NCBI GenBank assembly: GCA_036279295.1 | Contig: DASUJK010000203.1 | Span: 1 to 45,177, forward strand | DNA from: DATEPR01 sp036279295 | Lineage (GTDB): Bacteria; Actinomycetota; Actinomycetes; Mycobacteriales; Pseudonocardiaceae | DNA: 45,177 nt | Direction: 5' to 3' | In this document: piece after piece, positions 30,737 through 39,367 of the stretch | How positions within the stretch are numbered: position 1 is the stretch's first letter | Layout of the letters: each line of letters starts with the position of its first letter | Made by a program: the position numbers and the translations under genes | The notes under the pieces: model-generated | The model's input: only the letters and a program-made list of their open reading frames with translations | Told to the model about the DNA's origin: nothing | Databases searched by the model: none

Positions 30737-31663
30737 TCACTTCCGGCCGGCCAGCGCACGGAGGAAGAACGCCAGGTTCGCCGGGCGCTCGGCCAATCTA
30801 CGCATCAGGTATCCGTACCATTGCACTCCGTACGGGACGTACACCCGAACAGTCTCACCAAGGCCGGCCAGTCGGCGCTGCTCCGCTGGGCGAACGCCGT
30901 ACAGCAGTTGGAATTCGTAACCGCCGGCCTTGCGGTCGTGCCAGCGGGTCCGGTCCTCGATGATCCGTACCAACGTCGGGTCGTGCGTGGCGAACATGGG
31001 ATAGCCGTCGCCGGCCAGCAACACGTTCGCACAGCGCACATAGCTACGGGCCACGTCCGCGGTGTCCTGGTAGGCCACCGAGTCCGGTTCGGCGTATGCA
31101 CCTTTGCACAGTCGCACTCGTGACCCGGCACCGGCCAGCGTCCGGCAGTCTTCTTCGGTGCGGCGCAAGTAGGCCTGCAACACGGCACCGGTCTGCGGGT
31201 AGTCCGCGCGCAGTTGGGCCAGCACCCCGAGCGTCGAGTCGGTGGTGGTGTGGTCCTCCATGTCGAGCGTGACCGTCGTGCCGACCCGTTGCGCCGCCGC
31301 ACAGATCCGGCGGGCGTTGGCCAGTGCCATCGCCTCGTCCAGCTTCTGGCCGACGGCGGAGAGTTTCACACTCACCTCGGCGCGACCGGTCAGACCGGCG
31401 GCGGACAGCGAGTCCAACAGTGTCAGGTAGGCGCGCACGGTGGCTTCGGCCTGCTCGACGTCGGTGGTGTCCTCGCCGAGATGGTCCAGCGAAACGTGCA
31501 GGCCGTCGGTGACCAGTCGCCGGGTCACGGCGACGGCGTCGTCCACGGACTGCCCGGCGACGAACCGGCTGACCACGTCCCGGGACAGCGGAGCGGTGGC
31601 CACCAGGCCGCGGATCGTGTCGTTGCCCGCGGCCGCCAGGATCAGGGAACGGAGTGGGTTCAC
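30737..31663 (-). CDS. Proline dehydrogenase
   Basis: FAD-dependent monofunctional proline dehydrogenase (PutB-type) of 308 residues oxidising proline to pyrroline-5-carboxylate. Beta/alpha-barrel signatures: VSVKLSAVG, TLDMEDHTTTD, VLQAYLRRTEED, RLCKGAYAEPDSVAY, FATHDP and the C-terminal RVYVPYGVQWYGYLMRRLAERPAN, which carries the substrate-binding Arg pair. GTG 31663 has no ribosome site; a TACAGT -10-like hexamer lies 8 nt upstream (31672-31677). No pyrroline-5-carboxylate dehydrogenase gene is in the window. Confidence 0.92.
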   Translation of the reverse strand: MNPLRSLILAAAGNDTIRGLVATAPLSRDVVSRFVAGQSVDDAVAVTRRLVTDGLHVSLDHLGEDTTDVEQAEATVRAYLTLLDSLSAAGLTGRAEVSVKLSAVGQKLDEAMALANARRICAAAQRVGTTVTLDMEDHTTTDSTLGVLAQLRADYPQTGAVLQAYLRRTEEDCRTLAGAGSRVRLCKGAYAEPDSVAYQDTADVARSYVRCANVLLAGDGYPMFATHDPTLVRIIEDRTRWHDRKAGGYEFQLLYGVRPAEQRRLAGLGETVRVYVPYGVQWYGYLMRRLAERPANLAFFLRALAGRK

Positions 31664-31719
31664 GAGGCCAAACTGTACGTCCTCGATCGTCTTGCCGACT
31701 GCCCGATGTTACCCACAGG

Positions 31720-32505
31720 TCACCGCAGGTGGAACTGGGCGAACAGCAGCGCCTCGGCCAGGTCGCGCACCTGCACGGCCGGGCTCGCCGAGTGCCGGGT
31801 GTTCACCTCCAGCACGACCTGACCGGTGAACCCGTTGTCCCGCAGGTCTTCGCACAGCTGCCCACACGGCTGGCCGCCACGGCCCGGCACGAGGTGTTCG
31901 TCCTTCGGCGCACCCGACCCGTCGGCCAGGTGCACATGGGTCAGCCCGTCGCCCATCCGCACGGCCAGGTCCAGCGCGTCGACGCCGGCCGCGGCGGTGT
32001 GCGACAGGTCCAGCGTGTAGTACCGGTGGCCGGCCTCGGTCGGGTCGACGGACGCGAACGCGGACACGGTGACCTGTTTGCGCAGGCCGGGCGGGTGCAC
32101 CGGGAACATGTTCTCCACGGCGACAGCCGGCCCACCATCGTCGTTGAGCTCGGCGACCAGGTCGGCGAAACCGTCGGCGTAGCGACGCTGCCAGCGAAAC
32201 GGCGGGTGCACGACCACGGTCCGCGCGCCGAGATCCTGCGCGGCCCGCACGGACATCCGCAGCCGCGCCTCCGGATCGGGCGACCAGACCCGCTGGGTGA
32301 TCAGCAGGCACGGCGAGTGCAGGGCGAGGACGTCGACCCCGTACCGGCGGGCGTACCGGCGCAGCATGCGGACGTCCTGGCTGTCCCGGTCGACCCAGAC
32401 CATCACCTCGACGCCGTCGTAACCGAGTTCGGCGGCCAGCCGGAACGCGACCTCGACCGGCCGCGGCCACACCGATGCCGTGGACAGCCCGATCGGAATG
32501 CTCAT
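31720..32505 (-). CDS. AP-endonuclease-2-type TIM-barrel protein (sugar isomerase-like)
   Basis: A 261-residue xylose-isomerase-like TIM barrel: IGLSTASVWPRPVEVAFRLA, YDGVEVMVWVD, VLALHSP, VVVHPPFRW, VAVENMFPV, YTLDLSHTAAAG, THVHLADGSG and VLEVNTRH supply His, Glu and Asp metal ligands along successive strands. It matches the position of Rv0498 between ppx and proC in mycobacteria. The substrate is unknown. ATG 32505 lies 15 nt after the upstream stop. Confidence 0.85.
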   Translation of the reverse strand: MSIPIGLSTASVWPRPVEVAFRLAAELGYDGVEVMVWVDRDSQDVRMLRRYARRYGVDVLALHSPCLLITQRVWSPDPEARLRMSVRAAQDLGARTVVVHPPFRWQRRYADGFADLVAELNDDGGPAVAVENMFPVHPPGLRKQVTVSAFASVDPTEAGHRYYTLDLSHTAAAGVDALDLAVRMGDGLTHVHLADGSGAPKDEHLVPGRGGQPCGQLCEDLRDNGFTGQVVLEVNTRHSASPAVQVRDLAEALLFAQFHLR

Positions 32506-32520
32506 CCCGGTTGGCGTGGC

Positions 32521-33909
32521 TCAGCGGTGCAGCAGCAGCAACGCTGCCGGCGACACCGTCACCACCAGTCCGGCGAGGATGGCCAGCACGGTCGTCTGCA
32601 GGTCGTCGGCCCGCCGCCAGCGGCGCACACCCATGACCAGGCCCACGATGACCAGCAGCGCGGCCACCACGGCGACCACCGGCTGCATGCCCCACAGCCA
32701 GCTGAACGCGAGCCACACCGCGGCACCGCCGATGGCGCCGACGCCGACCTGGGCGGCCATCAGGAGCCATTCCCGGCCCGATGGTGCGTCGTCGTCATCG
32801 CCGTCGAACGATTCGAGCCGGTTGACCGGGCCGTCGTCCAGGTCGTCGTCGAAGTCGTCCCGACTGCGGAACACGTCCTCGTCCGAGCCGGTGGCCGTGG
32901 CGACGCCGCCCTGCGGGTAGTCGTCGTCGAAGTCGTCGTCCACGTAGGGCCCGGCGTGCGCCTCGGTGCTCTCCATACCCTGCGACATGCCCTGTGGTGG
33001 TGGCGCCGGCCGCCGGACCTGCTGGGTCTGCTGGGTCTGTTGCGGCATGGCCTGCCGGCCGGTCGGCGGCCCCGGCCGCTGCTGGGTCGGCGGTCCCTGC
33101 GGCTCGCCGGGCACCAGCGGGAACTCCTCGGTGGTGGCCTCCGGCGGCATGCCGGCCAACCGGGCGGCCACGGGCGGCGGTGCCACCGGTGGCTGCATGC
33201 CCGTCGGCTGCATCGTCTGCGGTGGCTGCATGGCCGCGAAGTCCTGGGCCATCGGCGGGTGCACAGCGGTGGCCGCTTCGTCGTCCGGTTGGGGCCGGAC
33301 CGGCTGGCGCGAGATCGTCGGCTGGCCGATGGGTCTGTTCACCGGGCGCATCCCGGCCCGAGAACCCTGCGGCCTCGACTGGGCAGACGCACTCGGCGGC
33401 GAACCGACCGGCGGCATCGCCGGTCGGCTGGGCGGGAACTGCGGCACCTGTTGCGGCCCGGACGGCTGTTGCGGCTGGACCGGAGCCTGCTGCTGCGGTT
33501 TCCTCGGCGGCTGCTGGACCGGGCGGGTGGGCAGCGCCCGACCCGGCGGTCGCACCGGTTCCGAGTACCCGGTCGCCTGCGGTGACTGCTGGGGCGGTGC
33601 CTGCTGCTGCGGTGCCTGGGCCGGTGGCGCCTGCTGGGGCTGTCCGGCCGGCGGCTGGCCGACCGGCCGGTGCTCACCACTGCGATGGCCACCCCCGCGA
33701 CGCGGCGGAGCGGCGGGCTGGTCGTCCCGGATCGGCAGCAGCTTGCCGCTGTCCGAGAGGACCCGCTCGATGATCGTCTGCGGAGCGCTGTCGCCGTCGT
33801 CCTCGGCACGGCGGCGACGGCGGCGAGGCGCGTCACCACTGGCGCCGCCGTACTCGGCGAGCAACTCCGCGACGGTACGCGGGCGCTCCGAACCGCTGTC
33901 TTGAGTCAT
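32521..33909 (-). CDS. Pro/Gln-rich membrane protein (Rv0497-like)
   Basis: A 462-residue protein. A short conserved N-terminal segment (RTVAELLAEYGG, then basic RRRRRR) is followed by about 270 residues of Pro/Gln-rich low complexity, an acidic patch (DDDFDDDY, DDDLDDG, DGDDDD), and three C-terminal membrane helices (about 365-455). It corresponds by position to the mycobacterial membrane protein Rv0497. ATG 33909 overlaps the ppx stop as ATGA, fixing the start. The function is unknown; the disordered cytoplasmic part could scaffold partners. Confidence 0.8.
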   Translation of the reverse strand: MTQDSGSERPRTVAELLAEYGGASGDAPRRRRRRAEDDGDSAPQTIIERVLSDSGKLLPIRDDQPAAPPRRGGGHRSGEHRPVGQPPAGQPQQAPPAQAPQQQAPPQQSPQATGYSEPVRPPGRALPTRPVQQPPRKPQQQAPVQPQQPSGPQQVPQFPPSRPAMPPVGSPPSASAQSRPQGSRAGMRPVNRPIGQPTISRQPVRPQPDDEAATAVHPPMAQDFAAMQPPQTMQPTGMQPPVAPPPVAARLAGMPPEATTEEFPLVPGEPQGPPTQQRPGPPTGRQAMPQQTQQTQQVRRPAPPPQGMSQGMESTEAHAGPYVDDDFDDDYPQGGVATATGSDEDVFRSRDDFDDDLDDGPVNRLESFDGDDDDAPSGREWLLMAAQVGVGAIGGAAVWLAFSWLWGMQPVVAVVAALLVIVGLVMGVRRWRRADDLQTTVLAILAGLVVTVSPAALLLLHR

Positions 33910-34892
33910 TGCCTCCACCGTGCCCCGTGTGGCCCCGTCCGTCCAGTGACCCCCGAGGGATACGCGCCCTCAGTGTGGTCGAGTCGCTGCAGAATCACAC
34001 CTTCTCGCAGCGCCCAGGGGCAAATCTCCAGTTCAGCCAGGTCCAGCGCGCGCATGGTCGCCTCAGCGACCAGTGCGCCGCCCACCAACTGGTGTGCGCG
34101 GCTCGCGCTGACACCCTCCAGCTGGGCGATGTCCGCGCTGGCCATCCTGGACACGAACGCGATGAGCTGCCGCAATCCGGCATCGGTCAGTGTCCTGCGG
34201 TATCTCGGCCCGTGCCCGGACGGCGCGGCACCGGTCAGCCTGGCCAGCGATCGGAAGGTCTTCGACGTGGCCACCGCCCGATCGGGGGCACCCACCTTGC
34301 GCACCTGCTTGGCCAGCGGCGCCAGTTCCGCGTCCAGCCACTCGCGCAGCTGGGCCACGTCGGACCGGCTCGGCGGATCGCCGTTGAGTTTTGCCCTGGT
34401 CAGCCGACCGGCGCCCAACGGCAGCGACACGGCCAGGTCCGGCTCCTCGTCGATGCCGAACGCCACTTCCAGCGAACCACCGCCGACGTCCAGCACCAGC
34501 AGCCGCCCGGCCGACCAGCCGCACCAGCGGCGGGCCGCGAGGAACGTGTACCTGGCCTCGTCCTGGCCGGACAGCACCTGCAGGTCGACGCCGGTCTGGT
34601 CGTGCACCCGAGCCAGCACCTCGGTCACGTTGCTGGCCTCGCGGACGGCCGACGTGGCGAAGGCCATCAGCTCCTCGCAGCCGGTCCGGTCGGCCTCTTC
34701 ACGGGCCGAGATCACGGCTCTGACCAGCTCCTGAGCACCTCGGTCGGACAACCGGCCGTCCGGGTTGATCCGCTCGGCCAGCCGCAGCGTGCTCTTGACG
34801 GAGCTGGTCGGCATCGGGTGGGCACCACGATGCGCGTCCACCACAAGCAGGTGGACGGTGTTGGACCCGACGTCAAGCACCCCGAGGCGCAC
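33906..34892 (-). CDS. Ppx/GppA-family exopolyphosphatase/pppGpp phosphatase
   Basis: ASKHA-fold phosphatase of 328 residues acting on polyphosphate or guanosine pentaphosphate. Motifs: LGVLDVGSNTVHLLVVD (phosphate 1), FATSAVREASN, LVLDVGGGSLEVAFG (phosphate 2) and SVSLPLGAGRLTR. It is the equivalent of Rv0496 (Ppx1), near senX3-regX3, which fits a phosphate and stringent-response theme. GTG 34892 has no ribosome site; TACCGT (34901-34906, complement) lies 8 nt upstream. It overlaps the next gene by ATGA. Confidence 0.9.
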   Translation of the reverse strand: MRLGVLDVGSNTVHLLVVDAHRGAHPMPTSSVKSTLRLAERINPDGRLSDRGAQELVRAVISAREEADRTGCEELMAFATSAVREASNVTEVLARVHDQTGVDLQVLSGQDEARYTFLAARRWCGWSAGRLLVLDVGGGSLEVAFGIDEEPDLAVSLPLGAGRLTRAKLNGDPPSRSDVAQLREWLDAELAPLAKQVRKVGAPDRAVATSKTFRSLARLTGAAPSGHGPRYRRTLTDAGLRQLIAFVSRMASADIAQLEGVSASRAHQLVGGALVAEATMRALDLAELEICPWALREGVILQRLDHTEGAYPSGVTGRTGPHGARWRQ

Positions 34893-34929
34893 GGCGGGAA
34901 ACGGTACCCGGCCGGTCCACCCGCTCCGG

Positions 34930-35619
34930 TCAGGACTCGAACTTGTAACCGAGCCCACGCACCGTGACCAGGTGGCTGGGCGCCGACGGATCGGGCTCGA
35001 TCTTGGAACGCAGGCGTTTGACGTGCACATCCAGGGTCTTGGTGTCACCGACGTAGTCGGCGCCCCACACCCGGTCGATCAGTTGGCCCCTCGTCAGCAC
35101 GCGGCCGACGTTGCGCAGCAGGTACTCCAGGAGGTCGAACTCCTTCAACGGCAGCGGCACCTCGCCGCCCTCCACGGTGACGACGTGCCGCTCCACGTCC
35201 ATCCGGACCGGGCCCGCGGCCAGCACCTGGGGCTGTGTCTCGGCGTCACCAGCACCTTCGCCACCCCGGCGCAGCACAGCGCGGATGCGGGCGATCAGCT
35301 CGCGGGCCGAGTACGGCTTGGTCACGTAGTCGTCGGCACCCAGTTCCAGGCCGACGACCTTGTCGATCTCGCCGTCCCGCGCGGTGACCATGATCACCGG
35401 GACCGCGGAGCGCTGGCGCAGTGCCTTGCACACGTCGGTGCCACTCATCCCGGGCAGCATCAGGTCCAGCAGCACGATGTCGGCTCCGTTGCGGTCGAAC
35501 TCCTGCAACGCCTCCTGGCCGGTCACCGCCACCGCGGTGGTGAAGCCCTCCTTGCGCAGCAGGAAGGCGAGCGGGTCGGCGAAGGACTCCTCGTCCTCCA
35601 CGATCAGCACCCTGGTCAC
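34930..35619 (-). CDS. regX3: Response regulator RegX3
   Basis: OmpR-family regulator of 229 residues: receiver Asp52 in LLDLMLPGMSG, Lys101 in DDYVTKPYSARE, and a winged helix with LKEFDLLEYLLRNVGRVLTR and TLDVHVKRLRSKIE. The sequence and its place beside senX3, gpmA and ppx identify RegX3, the phosphate-limitation regulator. GTG 35619 follows GGAGG by 6 nt and overlaps the kinase stop as GTGA. Confidence 0.93.
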   Translation of the reverse strand: MTRVLIVEDEESFADPLAFLLRKEGFTTAVAVTGQEALQEFDRNGADIVLLDLMLPGMSGTDVCKALRQRSAVPVIMVTARDGEIDKVVGLELGADDYVTKPYSARELIARIRAVLRRGGEGAGDAETQPQVLAAGPVRMDVERHVVTVEGGEVPLPLKEFDLLEYLLRNVGRVLTRGQLIDRVWGADYVGDTKTLDVHVKRLRSKIEPDPSAPSHLVTVRGLGYKFES

Positions 35620-36815
35620 GGAGTACCTCCATGGTCGCTGCCGACGCCGGTGGCGGCGGCAGTGTGGTTGGCGGTCTGGTCGACCGGTGCCGCGTCGGCA
35701 CTCCGGTCGGCGCTGATCGGTAGCCGGATGGTGAAGGTGGAACCGGTGCCCGGCTTGCTCCACAGCCGGACCTCACCGCCGTGGTTGGCGGCCACGTGTT
35801 TCACGATGGCCAGGCCGAGCCCGGTACCGCCGGTGGCCCGGGACCGGGCCGGATCGACCCGGAAGAACCGCTCGAAGACCCGCTGCTGGTGTTCGTGCGC
35901 GATGCCGACGCCGCGGTCGGTGACGGCGACCTCGGCGTAACCCTCGGTCCTGCGCCTGCTCACCGACACCGGCGTGCCGGGCAGCGAGTAGGCCACGGCG
36001 TTGTCGATCAGGTTGGACAGTGCGGTGACCAGCAGCGTGCGGTCGCCGTCCACGGTCAGCCCGCTGGGGTCGTCGGTGGTGATCTCGATGCCGACCGACT
36101 CGGCGACCAGCGCGGACCGGCCGAGCGCCTCGGCGATGACCTCGTCCAGGTCCAGCGGGCTCAGCTCGGGCAGCCGTTCGGCGCCTTGCAGCCGCGACAG
36201 CGCGATCAGCTCGGTGACCAGCCTGCCCAGCCGGGTCGCCTCCCGAACGATCTTGGCGCTGAACCGGCGCACCTCCGCCGGTTCGTCGGCCGCGTCCAGC
36301 ACTGCCTCGGCGAGTAGCGCCAACGCGCCGACCGGGGTCTTCAGCTCGTGGCTCACGTTGGCCACGAAATCCCGCCGGGTGGCCTCCAGCCGCACGGCTT
36401 CCGACTCGTCGGCGGCGTCCACGACGGTGAACTGGTCGACCAGCGGCCGCACCTCGGCCCGGACGGCGGCCGGCCCCCGGCCGTGTGTCTCCAGCGGTGT
36501 GAGGTCCACCTCCATCGTCCGGCCGGACTCCCGGACCAGCTCGGCGGCCTTGCGCACCCTGGCGTCCGGCTGGTGGTTGCGCACCACGCCCAGCTGCACC
36601 GCACGGGGGTTGTGCAGTACGACGTCGCCCCACTCGTTGAGCACGGCGACGCCGTTGTGCGATGACTGGACCACCCGACGCATGAGGTCGGCAACAGTGA
36701 CGCCGGCCGGCTGGCGCTGGCCTCGTCTGGCGGACGCCCGAGCCAGCAGCCAACCACCGACCGCGCCGACCAGCAGGGTGCCGGCCGACAGGGCGAGCCA
36801 CCCTGAAACGGTCAC
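35616..36815 (-). CDS. senX3: Sensor histidine kinase SenX3
   Basis: A 399-residue kinase: N-terminal TM (about 6-26), PAS-like region (about 45-135), HisKA with phospho-His about 156 in FVANVSHELKTPVGAL, and HATPase boxes LSNLIDNAVAYS, DRGVGIAHEHQ and GGTGLGLAIVKH. Only one clear TM is visible near the start, so sensing may be cytoplasmic. GTG 36815 lacks a ribosome site; TACGAT (complement of 36822-36827) sits exactly 6 nt upstream, indicating a leaderless transcript. In mycobacteria it neighbours gpm1; here two extra genes intervene. Confidence 0.93.
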   Translation of the reverse strand: MTVSGWLALSAGTLLVGAVGGWLLARASARRGQRQPAGVTVADLMRRVVQSSHNGVAVLNEWGDVVLHNPRAVQLGVVRNHQPDARVRKAAELVRESGRTMEVDLTPLETHGRGPAAVRAEVRPLVDQFTVVDAADESEAVRLEATRRDFVANVSHELKTPVGALALLAEAVLDAADEPAEVRRFSAKIVREATRLGRLVTELIALSRLQGAERLPELSPLDLDEVIAEALGRSALVAESVGIEITTDDPSGLTVDGDRTLLVTALSNLIDNAVAYSLPGTPVSVSRRRTEGYAEVAVTDRGVGIAHEHQQRVFERFFRVDPARSRATGGTGLGLAIVKHVAANHGGEVRLWSKPGTGSTFTIRLPISADRSADAAPVDQTANHTAAATGVGSDHGGTP

Positions 36816-36946
36816 GGCGGCATCGTAAGCAGCGATACCCCCTGCTCACCTAGTCCGGAACGGCCAACCGTGACGCCGCTGACACCATTGCAACTCGAAA
36901 TTCCACGGTTGGATACCTCAAGTTCACTCTGACGGTCAAAAAGTGG

Positions 36947-37816
36947 CTACAGCGCGTCCAGTTCCGCGTGGTCCTGTTCGCTCAGCCGAATGCCGCCGGC
37001 GGCCACGTTCTCCTCCAGGTGCGCGATCGAGGACGTGCCCGGAATCAGCAGGATGGACGGCGACCGGGCCAGCAGCCACGCGAGCGCGACCTGTCGCTCG
37101 GTCACGCCGTGCCGACCGGCCACCCCGGACAGTGCGTCCCACTGCGTCTGCTGGAACGCCCCACCCAGCGGGAAGAACGGCACGTAGGCGATCCCCGCCG
37201 CGGCGCACGTGTCCACCATCTCGGCATCGCCCCGCATGACGATGTTGAACGCGTTCTGCACCTGTGCCACCGGCGCGATCGCCCGGGCCTCGGCGAGCTG
37301 GTTCACGGTGACGTTGCTCACCCCGAGATGCTTGATCAGGCCGTCGCGCCGCATCTCGGCCAGTGCCTCGAACCGCTCGCCGATAGACTCCTCCGACGGG
37401 CCGCCCAGCGCGCCCATCCGCAGGTTGACCAGGTCGATCGCCGGCACGTCGAGCCGCTTCAGGTTGTCGTGCACCGCGGCCCGCAGTTCGTCGGGCTGGT
37501 TGGCCGGCAGCCAGCCGCCGGTGTCGTCCCGACGGGCGCCGACCTTGGTGACCAGCACCAGGTCCGCCGGGTAGGGGTGCAGGGCCTCGCGGATCAGTTC
37601 GTTGACCACGAACGGGCCGTAGAAGTCACTGGTGTCGATGTGGGTGATGCCCAGTTCGACCACCCGGCGCAGCACCGCGACGGCGTTGTCCTTGTCCTCG
37701 GGCGGGCCGAACACACCGGGTCCGGCCAGCTGCATCGCGCCGAACCCCATTCGGGTCACGGGCAGTGTGTCGCCGAACTTCCAGACTCCGGCCACGTTCA
37801 CGTTCTCGTCGCTCAT
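36947..37816 (-). CDS. Aldo/keto reductase
   Basis: NADPH-dependent AKR barrel of 289 residues. Catalytic Asp about 61 and Tyr about 66 are in HIDTSDFYGP, Lys about 91 in LVLVTKVGARR; the usual His position reads DLVNLRMG, so Asn replaces His as in several bacterial AKRs. LGVSNVTVNQLAEA and LLIPGTSSIAHLEEN complete the signature. The substrate is unknown. ATG 37816. It is divergent from a LuxR-type regulator across a 92-bp space with a nested palindrome and interrupts the otherwise conserved gpmA-senX3 neighbourhood. Confidence 0.9.
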   Translation of the reverse strand: MSDENVNVAGVWKFGDTLPVTRMGFGAMQLAGPGVFGPPEDKDNAVAVLRRVVELGITHIDTSDFYGPFVVNELIREALHPYPADLVLVTKVGARRDDTGGWLPANQPDELRAAVHDNLKRLDVPAIDLVNLRMGALGGPSEESIGERFEALAEMRRDGLIKHLGVSNVTVNQLAEARAIAPVAQVQNAFNIVMRGDAEMVDTCAAAGIAYVPFFPLGGAFQQTQWDALSGVAGRHGVTERQVALAWLLARSPSILLIPGTSSIAHLEENVAAGGIRLSEQDHAELDAL

Positions 37817-37842
37817 GGGACCAGTCCAGCAACACAGGCCTG

Positions 37843-37884
37843 GTGTCGCACTCGAATGGCAGCAAACTGCCACGAACGCGACAC
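37843..37884. promoter_or_regulatory. Nested inverted repeat in the AKR/luxR intergenic space
   Basis: An inner repeat TGGCAG-CAAA-CTGCCA (37857-37872) sits inside an outer repeat GTGTCGC (37843-37849) / GCGACAC (37878-37884). All arms are perfect. The structure fills the middle of the 92-bp region between the divergent starts, so it is a strong candidate operator for the LuxR-type regulator, controlling itself and the reductase. Confidence 0.65.
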
Positions 37885-37908
37885 GGCCGGAGGGGAGGAG
37901 AATGGAAC

Positions 37909-38601
37909 GTGATGAGCACACTGACGGCGGGAGCGCGGCCCGGCGACGGCCGGGTGATCACGCTGCGCGGCGAAGCGGAACTGTTCGCCCGCGCCGGTCA
38001 CCTGTTCGCGGCACGCGAGGAATTCGTCTGCGCGGCAATGGACATGAAGACCTGGACGACGGCCGGCGCGCGGCACCGCAAAGCCGAACAGATCACCGAG
38101 AGCCTGGCCGGTGGCCTGAAGATGCAGAAGATGTACAACCCGGCCGTGATGACCGATCCGGCCGACGCGGCGCACCTGCGGGAGATCGAGTCGGTCGGTG
38201 TGCGGGTGCGGATCTGCCCGACGACGCTGGCCCACGAGACGATCATCATCGACCGCAAGGTGGCGATCCTGGCCGGCCCACCGGTGGCCGGTATGCGTGA
38301 ATACAGCGTTGTCATGGCGCCGGAGGTGGTCGCCGGGGTGCGGTCGCTGTTCCAGGCCAGTTGGGCAGGCGCCACCGACCTGTCCGCGTACCTGCCGTCC
38401 GCAGCGCCCGCCGTCGACGAGCAGGGCATGGCGATCCTGCGGCTGCTGTCGGCAGGCCAGAAGGACGAGGCGGCCGCCCGCTCGATGGGTGTCTCGGTGC
38501 GGACCTACCGGCGCCGGGTCGCCGAACTGATGACGTTGCTCGGGGCGGAATCCCGCTTCCAGGCAGGCGAACGGGCCAGGGCACTCGGCCTGCGCTGGTA
38601 A
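37909..38601 (+). CDS. LuxR-type regulator with degenerate PLD-like domain
   Basis: A 230-residue regulator. The C-terminal HTH (about 168-228: EQGMAILRLLSAGQKDEAAA, MGVSVRTYRRRVAELMTLLG) is of the LuxR type used by actinobacterial TrmB/PLD-like regulators; the N-terminal domain includes LREIESVGVRVRICPTTLAHETIIIDRKVAILAG split over residues 90-122, a degenerate phospholipase-D-like fold that senses rather than cleaves. GTG 37909 is preceded by GGAGGAG at 8 nt; ATG 37912 is an alternative. It likely regulates the divergent aldo/keto reductase. It converges on gpmA with a 25-bp gap. Confidence 0.82.
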   Translation: MMSTLTAGARPGDGRVITLRGEAELFARAGHLFAAREEFVCAAMDMKTWTTAGARHRKAEQITESLAGGLKMQKMYNPAVMTDPADAAHLREIESVGVRVRICPTTLAHETIIIDRKVAILAGPPVAGMREYSVVMAPEVVAGVRSLFQASWAGATDLSAYLPSAAPAVDEQGMAILRLLSAGQKDEAAARSMGVSVRTYRRRVAELMTLLGAESRFQAGERARALGLRW

Positions 38602-38626
38602 CTCCGGACGCGGGCCGAGTCCTGGG

Positions 38627-39367
38627 TCAGCGGCCCTGGTTGGCCACGGCGGCGATGGACGCCTCGGCCGCCACCGGGTCGAGGTACGTGCCGCCCGGGT
38701 TGGTCGGCTTCAGGTCGTCGTCCAGGTCGTAGCGCAGCGGCACGCCGGTCGGGATGTTCAGCTGCGCGATCGCGTCGTCCGACACGCCGTCCAGGTGTTT
38801 CACCAGCGCGCGGATCGAGTTGCCGTGCGCGGCCAGCAGCACGGTGGCACCGGAGCGCACGTCCGGCACGATCGCCGACTCCCAGTACGGCACCAGCCTG
38901 GCCACCACGTCGGCAAGGCACTCGGTGCGCGGCATGTCGGCGCCGAGTGCCGCGTAGCGCGGGTCGTCGGTCTGCGCGAACTCGTCGCCGGGGTCGATCG
39001 GCGGCGGCGGTACGTCGTAGGACCGGCGCCAGGTCATGAACTGCTCCTCGCCGAATTCCGCGAGGGTCTGCTTCTTGTTCTTGCCCTGCAGGGCGCCGTA
39101 GTGGCGCTCGTTGAGCCGCCAGTCGCGGCGCACCGGAATCCACGGCCGGTCACACCGGTCCAGCGCGATGTTCGCGGTCGCGATGGCCCGGCGCAGTACC
39201 GAGGTGTGCAGGATGTCGGGCAGCAGGCCGGCGTCCGCGAGCAGTGCCCCGCCGCGTTCCGCCTCCGACCGGCCGTGGTCGGAAAGAGGGACATCCACCC
39301 AACCGGTGAACAGGTTCTCCGCGTTCCACACGCTCTCGCCGTGGCGGAGCAGCACCAGCGTTCCCAT
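38627..39367 (-). CDS. gpmA: 2,3-bisphosphoglycerate-dependent phosphoglycerate mutase
   Basis: Glycolytic mutase of 246 residues interconverting 3- and 2-phosphoglycerate. The phospho-His is in LLRHGESVWN (about 8); NERHYGALQGKNK, the catalytic Glu region and LLAAHGNSIRALVKHLDG (second His) are all canonical. ATG 39367; no strong ribosome site. In mycobacteria gpm1 is next to senX3; here the LuxR/AKR pair lies between. Confidence 0.96.
   Translation of the reverse strand: MGTLVLLRHGESVWNAENLFTGWVDVPLSDHGRSEAERGGALLADAGLLPDILHTSVLRRAIATANIALDRCDRPWIPVRRDWRLNERHYGALQGKNKKQTLAEFGEEQFMTWRRSYDVPPPPIDPGDEFAQTDDPRYAALGADMPRTECLADVVARLVPYWESAIVPDVRSGATVLLAAHGNSIRALVKHLDGVSDDAIAQLNIPTGVPLRYDLDDDLKPTNPGGTYLDPVAAEASIAAVANQGR

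Noticed and set aside
36916..36945. PHO box upstream of senX3
   Set aside because: GTTCACT and GGTCA motifs are present but are not spaced as 11-bp direct repeats.
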